Assembly: GCF_004359215.1 (NCBI RefSeq)
Contig: NC_090615.1
Span: 4,474,901 to 4,497,683 of the forward strand
Length of the DNA: 22,783 nt
Reading direction: 5' to 3'
DNA from: Bremia lactucae
Lineage: Eukaryota > Oomycota > Peronosporomycetes > Peronosporales > Peronosporaceae
In this document: piece by piece, positions 17,507-22,783 of the stretch
Layout of the letters: each line of letters begins with the position of its first letter
Numbering within the stretch: position 1 is the stretch's first letter
Notes under the pieces: generated by a model
Told to the model about the DNA's origin: nothing
Seen by the model: the letters and a program-made list of their open reading frames with translations, nothing else
Databases searched by the model: none
Position numbers and translations under genes: made by a program

Positions 17507-17988
17507 TGAAGCGGAGCTACCTCGCTCCTAAATTCAGAGGAAGACTTTTAGACTCAGAGAGTCTCTTAGTTATATTGAACTAATTGGTTTAACAACTCAG
17601 GGAGTCGTACAAGCTATTAAAGCTTAAGAAATTCTAGTTCAAGGGATTCAGGGGTTCGTAGAACCAAGTGGCAACTAGTGCCCAAGAGGATATACCTTAG
17701 AAAGGCTTCTATCTCTTACAGATCAATGCGCAAGCCTTAGGAAGGCTTAACGCTTTTAAGATCGAAAAGGGAACTGCACTTTATTTAGTTGTATATATCT
17801 AAAAATCTTACCCTAGCTAATTAAAAACAGATTTTGGCCGCCAGATTTATATCTGGCGGCGACCACATTTGTTGCCCATAATAAATGGAATTTAAGTAAC
17901 TGACTATTTTGAAATTAGATAAAGGGTATTTTACCCATAAAGTAAATGTTCCACAACAACGGTTCCAACCGATGTGCGCCCGATTACA
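17507..17988 (-). repeat. Gypsy LTR, copy D, minus strand; 3' LTR of the element at 18108-20990
   Basis: On the minus strand it starts TGTAATCGGGCGCAC at 17988 and ends GCTCCGCTTCA at 17507. Immediately upstream of its start lies a purine run, so this is a 3' LTR, unlike copy C. The next coding remnant upstream is a chromodomain on the same strand, about 120 bp away, as expected for a chromovirus. CGGTT/AACCG, GGGTA/TACCC and the TATA-like hairpin (17837-17860) are intact. The five bases past its end are GCGCA. Confidence 0.88.
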
Positions 17989-17998
17989 CCCTTCCCAT
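17989..17998 (-). promoter_or_regulatory. Polypurine tract
   Basis: ATGGGAAGGG on the minus strand directly abuts the LTR start TGTAATC. In LTR elements such a tract resists RNase H and primes plus-strand DNA. The other minus-strand LTR (13978) lacks one. Confidence 0.6.
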
Positions 17999-18107
17999 CA
18001 GACTGTTGACACCGAGTGACAACATTCGCTTCATTTACTCTTTGAGGTTGGGACTTAAACAGCTAACCGTTCGGTTGTGTTTTCATTCCTCCTTAACCGT
18101 GACCCTG

Positions 18108-18254
18108 GATAACGTCAACGGCGTAAAGGCAATCTTGCCGAAGGGAAATTTCATATTCTCAAGAGCTTACCGACGTGGGACACTCAATCCACTACGCCAG
18201 ATACAGGTATTGACCCTTGCGACGACGTCGCTTCAGTAATCTCTCGACGTGGAA
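18108..18254 (-). pseudogene. Chromodomain, second subtype
   Basis: From 18254 the minus strand reads FHVERLLKRRRRKGQYLYL, then after a stop W, ECPTS, another stop, EYEISLRQDC and AVDVI. The order HVERLL, QYLYL, (K)W, (T)WEYE, LRQDC is that of a chromodomain of another chromovirus lineage than the YPPSHDSWEP type in units 1-3. Two stops replace key positions, including the expected Trp before EYE. It ends about 110 bp before the polypurine tract. Confidence 0.78.
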
Positions 18255-18830
18255 CTGAGGTCCCCTTGCTCGTCGAGCAAGGCAGGAGGGGGCCGGAATA
18301 TCGGAGGCGTCTTTCTTGATGTTGAGGCACAAGTTGAAACTTTCCCATGAGAGTCTTGCTCGAACCGAGAGCACCCTTGACACGAATCAAGACGGTCTTT
18401 TGACGTTGGACCGTTATCAATCTCGTTTAGAGGGCCAGTTTGGCATATTGGTGATGATACAGCAATCTACGGCACAGCTGCCTGTCTCGGCGCAAGCGAC
18501 TTTCAATCCACACGAGAAGGATCCCGATATGGCTGGACACCAACGTAGAACAGTAGGTGTGTACGCAGCTTGCGCGGAAGGTTTAGCGTATAAACTAGGC
18601 CCTTCTTGGTCACGATAGTAAATGGTACAATAAAGCGCGGACGCAATTTGGTCGTAAGACCGCAATAACTACATTTGAGGTTGATGTTTAGCCTTAAGTA
18701 ATACTCGGTCACCGACCATATAAGAACTAATACAGCTTCTGCCTTTGGCGTCCGCTTGTTTCTTTGGTGGTCTTTGCTATCAGCCATTGTGTCCCGCACA
18801 TGTCGTAATACAATTAATCGCGTTGCGAGA
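18255..18830 (-). pseudogene. Integrase C-terminal domain of the minus-strand element
   Basis: From 18799 the minus strand reads MRDTMADSKDHQRNKRTPKA and, further on, TKLRPRFIVPFTIVTKKG, LVYTLNLPRKLRTHLLFYVG and PYRDPSRVD. This is the DKQR helix, GPFTV strand and HPxFHVG-type motif of the integrase SH3-like domain. A variable linker follows to the chromodomain. The plus-strand open frame 18316-18618 is antisense. Confidence 0.8.
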
Positions 18831-18899
18831 AATTCGCTAACCTGTTTCTAACCGTAACAGGGCAAGCTGGTCGGCTAATTCTCCTCCTGTAAGCCCTCA

Positions 18900-19640
18900 A
18901 CCACGTAGTGGTAGCGTCCACGGACGCGAGGTGTGTGTGTTCGTTCACTTAAAGCCTGTAGAGGCGTGCACAGCATTGTTCAATGCATACTCAATAATAG
19001 AGAGCATTGTGCACACACTGCGCATAACGTCTTCAATGACGAAATTAACACGCTCAGTTTGATCATCGGTCTATGGATGATCTGTTGTGGAGATGTGTAC
19101 TTTGGTGTCAAGCACTCCGAAGATCGACTTCCAGAACGTACCTGAAGCGGGGGCCTCTATCGAAGGCGATTGCCACTGGCAATGCGTGTTGTCGTTTAAC
19201 GCGGTCAAAAACAACCTTGCGTTACATTCAAAATTAATAATATCCGGTACAGCCGCTAAAAGAGTCAATTTGCTCAATTGGTCAAAAAAGACTACGGTAC
19301 CCGTGATACCGCCAGATCTTTCGGTGGTTGGACACAAAAAAAAATCTTACTGATCACCCCCACCACCAAGTTGATACGGGCAAACTGTCAAGTAGTGTCG
19401 TTGCATGTGCCGAGGGTTTGATTTGTTGGCAAGTTTAGCGTGTGCGAACATAGGTGCTTACCCATTTAAATAATTTGGCCCACCAATAACTCTGGTTCAC
19501 GGAGCCTAAGGTCTATTGTCGACCGCGAAGACCACAAAAATAGTATCATGTGTTTCGTAGAGGATTCAATACATAAGTTCCTTATTGTGCGGAAGGCCTA
19601 CGACAAGACAGCGTTCCATACTGTCAAAGCTCAAAACCTA
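18900..19640 (-). pseudogene. Integrase zinc finger and core of the minus-strand element
   Basis: The minus strand reads degraded finger remnants near 19450-19500 (YLNG, YVRT-like pieces), then GGITGTVVFFDQLSKLTLLA, WKSIFGVLDTKVHISTTDHP and a continuation like the DGQTERVN stretch in other copies. The second Asp region (SDRDPRF) is badly damaged near 19160-19200. Similarity is greatest to the integrase at 21046-21831. No open frame exceeds 88 codons. Confidence 0.7.
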
Positions 19641-19960
19641 GTACCTAAGTTCAGTGGAACTTTAGGAACGGTGACCCGAGTCCCATTCACCAATTAAACA
19701 GTGATCAAATCACCTTCATGCGCTTTCAGCGCATTAGCATATCGCCAATTACTTCATTGGACCGACGTCGAGCATAATGCATAACGCTCCTGAACGATTA
19801 GAATTGACCAGTGCTTATCGAAGCTATTAACACGACAAACAAGCCGGGCTTGTATTCCGTTTTATTAAGAATAAAGCTCTTTAAGCTAGGTTTATCCTCA
19901 CCTCCTCGAGGTTCCACAGAGCCTAGTTCTTCCCCTGTAGACGTCCCGCCCCGCCCCTAC
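19641..19960. other. Gap between integrase and gag remnants
   Basis: I see no protease, RT or RNase H motif in the 320 bases where some 2.5 kb of Pol would be expected. An internal deletion joining gag to integrase is the simplest reading. Minor hairpins (AAGCC/GGCTT near 19840) occur. Confidence 0.4.
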
Positions 19961-20080
19961 CCCATATCACACCACAAATTTGGTACGGTGCGGGGAAGCG
20001 CCGATACCCAGTAAGGCGCCCAGCCTTTTCTGGGTATCGGCGTTTTTCCGTACCATACCAGATTTTTGGTGTGATGTGGG
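19961..20080. repeat. 51-bp imperfect inverted repeat
   Basis: Arms 19961-20011 and 20030-20080 match at 43 of 51 positions around an 18-base loop. Seven of the eight mismatches are transitions. The outer ends read CCCATATCACACC and GGTGTGATGTGGG. It sits at the end of the gag remnant, so one arm is probably gag sequence copied in inverted orientation. A MITE-like insertion is the alternative. Confidence 0.75.
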
Positions 20081-20990
20081 TTGTTGCTCTTTCGAGCATT
20101 GCTCTTTCGAGCATTGCTCGAGTTGCGCGACGGACAAGTCGCCGTACATATAACATCTTTAAGATTTATATGCTGTAAAATAGCTTGAAGCTCTTCATGG
20201 CCTTCCCCAGCGAGACTTAGATCCATTAAATCAGGTCTATAAGACGAACTAAATGTGCTCAAAGAGCTAATATGGTGTCTCTGCGTACCAACGCGAGATG
20301 TCTTGAAGTCGAACTCAGCGTGAAACGCCGTGTTAATCGTAGCTTCAATTTTAGCGAGTTGGGATCAGTTAGCTTCCGTCCCCGCATGAGGCCTTCCAAA
20401 AAAATTGTCAATAAAATCTCTTCTTGAATCGACCTTCATGCATAGCGGCAATAAGCCTTTTCAAATCGTAGACATAGTCTTCGAGGGTTCGTTTACCCTG
20501 ACGAGCAGATAAGAATCGCGATCGTATGCAAAAAGCCCAATCAGCCGATGCAAAACATGCGAACTGTTGCTATTTCAGCGAATCCCACGTGAAAAAATGC
20601 GACGTCTACAGGAGTGCTACATGTGAGTGCCCACTCGCTGGCTCTGCTACCGAGCTAAGAAATAGCCATGACCACAATTTGTTGCTCGGTTAGGAACATG
20701 GCAGAGGCTATGGTCATTTTAATTTGTTGACCAGTAAAAGAAGATGTCTTCCTCTTTGCCTTCATATGGCTTAACTTTACAACAAGAGGGTGAGCATTAG
20801 GCTTCGGATGAAGTACAAGAATGTATTGAGTTGGCATAGATGCCGATAAGTGATCCTATACCTGCCGATAATAGAGTATTCATATAGCGCGAAGGCTTCA
20901 AGCCTTGATATGAGCCTCTAGGGCCTGAAAAAGAATGTGATATATGCATCCAGCCCAAACAAAGTTTTGAGCTTCTCAAACGCTACAAGT
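20081..20990 (-). pseudogene. gag: Diverged gag capsid, minus strand
   Basis: Read downwards: [15 protein letters not shown] start near 20960, a damaged helix, MPTQYILVLHPKPNAHPLVV, FLTEQQIVVMAIS (matching FLTERQKVAMAIS at 4910), further broken core, then YRPDLMDLSLAGEGHEELQA and the run-up to a zinc knuckle (DVICTA). The knuckle Cys pair is altered. The first 25 residues of the plus-strand gags are absent, because the sequence joins integrase material just above 20990. A 15-base unit is duplicated in tandem at 20086-20115 near the C-terminus. Confidence 0.75.
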
Positions 20991-21045
20991 TTGCCCCTGA
21001 AAGTCCGGGGAAGGAATTAATGCCAGCAGAGGCTTAGTCTTATTC

Positions 21046-21831
21046 TTATAAAGACTCGGGAGTATAGCCTGTAGAGGTATGTACAGCGCTATTTATCGCA
21101 AACTCCACCACTGGGAGCATTGAGCTCAAGCGCTTTGGTTTCTGAGCGCACACGCTGCGTAAAACGTCTTCAATGACGCGATTGACACGTTCAGTTTGAC
21201 CATCGGTCTGCGGACGGTCCGCAGTGGACATATCCAATCTGGTGCCAAGCACTCGGAAAATTGATTTGCAGAATTTACCTGTGAAACGGAGGTCCCGATC
21301 AGAGATAATTGCCACTGGCAAACCATGTTGTCAAAACACGCCATCGATAAACAGCTTAGCTGTACCTTCTCCATCAATGGAATCCGGCACGGCCGCTTAG
21401 TGAGCCATTTTGCTAAATCGGTCAACAAAGACCACTATGCTGGAGTTACCGGCTGAATCTTTCGGTAGGCCGAAAACAAAATCCATTCTTATAGACTCCT
21501 AGCAACTTATGGGAACGGGAAGGCTCGTCAGTGGCGCAGCAGCATGCGCCGAGGGCTTAACCCGTTGGCAAGTTTCGCATGTGCGAACATATGTGCTGAC
21601 CCATCTATAAAGTTTGGGCCACCAATAACTCTGGCTTATAGAGCTGTAGGGCTTTTCTCTACCCAGATGACCACCAAGGACAGTATCTTGTGCCTCATAG
21701 AGGATTCGATACTTCAAATCCTCATCATGAGGAACAACGACACGCGGGGGGTCCGCGATGTCTGTGCAATAAAGCAACAGGTCGTTATCGATAGAAAGTC
21801 GATGTAACCTTGCACGCAAACATGCCGGCAA
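21046..21831 (-). pseudogene. Integrase zinc finger and core, well preserved but truncated
   Basis: From 21831 the minus strand is open for 110 codons: a linker, PRVVVPHDEDLKYRILYEAQ, GGHLGREKPYSSISQSYWWP, CETCQRVKPSAHAAAPL. The first finger His is Gln (YEAQD), the others are present. The core has [20 protein letters not shown] (first Asp), IISDRDLRFTGKF (second Asp) and TDGQTERVNRVIEDVL (Glu), so all three catalytic acids remain, with shifts between them. It breaks off after TGYTPE at 21046, where the gag remnant of another copy begins. The C-terminal domain is missing. Confidence 0.87.
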
Positions 21832-22460
21832 TTCAATACCTGAATCGAAGTTTTTTTAAGCTCGTAGCAGAACTACACGCACTGTTTGTCCTTGGCGTAA
21901 GCCGAACGGATAAATTCAGGAATAGGCGACAAGATAGTCGTTAAATGAGAAAGCTCGTAATCCGGCCTGCGTGATAACGCATCGGCCAAAGCATTCTGCT
22001 TGCCGGGCTTATACTTCACCTCGGAGTTGTATTCCGCCAACAGGATAGCCATCGGGCCATTCTCTGTGAGAGATGGGGCGACTTAGTTGCCGAGTGTAAT
22101 GACGCGTGATCTGCAAATACCACAAACGGCTTAGAGCCGAGCAGATGAGCTCTGAATTTGACGAGAGCATACTTCATAGCAAGTAACTCTTTGTCATGAT
22201 CTGGGTAGAATTTTCCGCAGCTTTGAGCTGTCTAGACTCGAACGCAAATATACGTTCATGCCCATCAACATCTGTTTGTAAAGATCACTGCCAATGGCAA
22301 AATCTGATGCGTCACAGACGACACTGAAAGGCAAATTTGGGTTTGCTAGTGCCAGAATTGTGGCATCTATAGGACTATCCTTAACTGCTCGAAAAGCACT
22401 ATTTTCGGTGCTAGTCCAGCACCATTCTGTATCCTTTTAAAGGATATTAGATAACGGCCT
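21832..22460 (-). pseudogene. RNase H domain of the right-hand element
   Basis: The minus strand, high to low, gives SVVCDASDFAIGS (first Asp), a shifted QTDVDG-like stretch, HDKELLAMKYALVKFR (Glu), FADHAS (second Asp), SPHLSQRMARW and YKPGKQNALADALSRRPDYE. These appear in the right order with two or three small frame changes. It is contiguous with RT above and integrase below. Confidence 0.8.
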
Positions 22461-22783
22461 AGCCATATCAGCGTAATTTTCGCTATATTTGTGTAAATAA
22501 TTGGCGAGACCCAACCACTTGCGGAAATCATTCTGGTTTTTAGGAATAGGCCAAACTACTATGGCTTTTACATTAGCGGGTATGCTCTAAGGCCTCGCTT
22601 TCCAATGAAGCATCCTAAAAAAGGAACTTCGTCTGCGTCAAAAATGAATTTAGATGCATTGGCATACGATTTATTTGTGCGCATACACTCGAGCACTGCT
22701 CGCAAATGGTCTAAATGGTTGTCCATATCCGACCGACCCTGCTCCGCACGACTATAGACAAAAATGTCATCGAAATAAGTCTG
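22461..22783 (-). pseudogene. Reverse transcriptase palm/thumb, cut by the window edge
   Basis: The minus strand starts at the edge inside QTYFDDIFVYSRAEQG, so the YxDD catalytic box is present (Asp-Asp codons 22766-22771). It continues HLDHLRAVLECMRTNKSYAN, FDADEVPFLGCFIGKRGLRA, and after a stop WLGLANYLHKYSENYADMAR. The upstream RT, protease and 5' LTR lie outside. This is the only YxDD box I find in the window. Confidence 0.85.

Noticed and set aside
17946..18239. 97-codon plus-strand frame beginning inside the LTR
   Set aside because: It starts in LTR copy D and is antisense to the chromodomain and 3' end of the minus-strand element.
18316..18618. 100-codon plus-strand frame
   Set aside because: It overlaps the minus-strand integrase C-terminal domain, which has recognisable motifs; the plus frame has none.

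Overview
The window looks like transposon-dense eukaryotic DNA, most likely from an oomycete of the Phytophthora/downy-mildew group. That is an inference from the style of the Ty3/gypsy chromovirus proteins; no host gene fixes the species. I see no bacterial gene, tRNA, rRNA or CRISPR array. Almost everything recognisable is decayed long terminal repeat (LTR) retrotransposon: gag capsid, zinc knuckles, reverse transcriptase (RT), RNase H, integrase (INT) and C-terminal chromodomains. Nearly all of it carries stops and frameshifts, and it lies in both orientations.

Layout. 1-2110: plus-strand INT ending in a chromodomain. 2104-2921: minus-strand remnant with a zinc-knuckle-like motif. 2925-3740: AT-rich gap. 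3740-4035: minus-strand INT fragment cut by an LTR. 4036-9590 (unit 1): LTR(+), gag(+), unknown block(+), then a long minus-strand Pol (chromodomain, INT, RNase H, RT thumb) meeting an inverted RT front half head to head. 9696-13978 (unit 2): LTR(+), gag(+), block(+), chromodomain and INT C-terminus(-), INT N-half(+), LTR(-). 13979-14965: a probable LTR/polypurine end of another family and a minus-strand ORF starting MATNKSV. 14984-17506 (unit 3): the unknown block inverted, then chromodomain/INT C-terminus(-) and INT N-half(+). 17507-20990: a minus-strand element (gag, INT, chromodomain, polypurine tract, 3' LTR) lacking protease and RT. 21046-22783: minus-strand RT/RNase H/INT of a further copy that runs off the window.

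Three things stand out. Units 1, 2 and 3 form a three-way mosaic: in each segment two copies are identical and the third differs by about 15-20%, with sharp switch points. One LTR insertion at the INT catalytic Glu codon appears to be split between two loci (4036 and 13502/17507). Finally, the units carry far more perfect short inverted repeats (arms 6-11 bp, short loops) than chance predicts, in LTRs, gag, pol and the unknown ORFs. Either this is an unusual property of the family or the mosaic is partly an assembly product; both can be tested.
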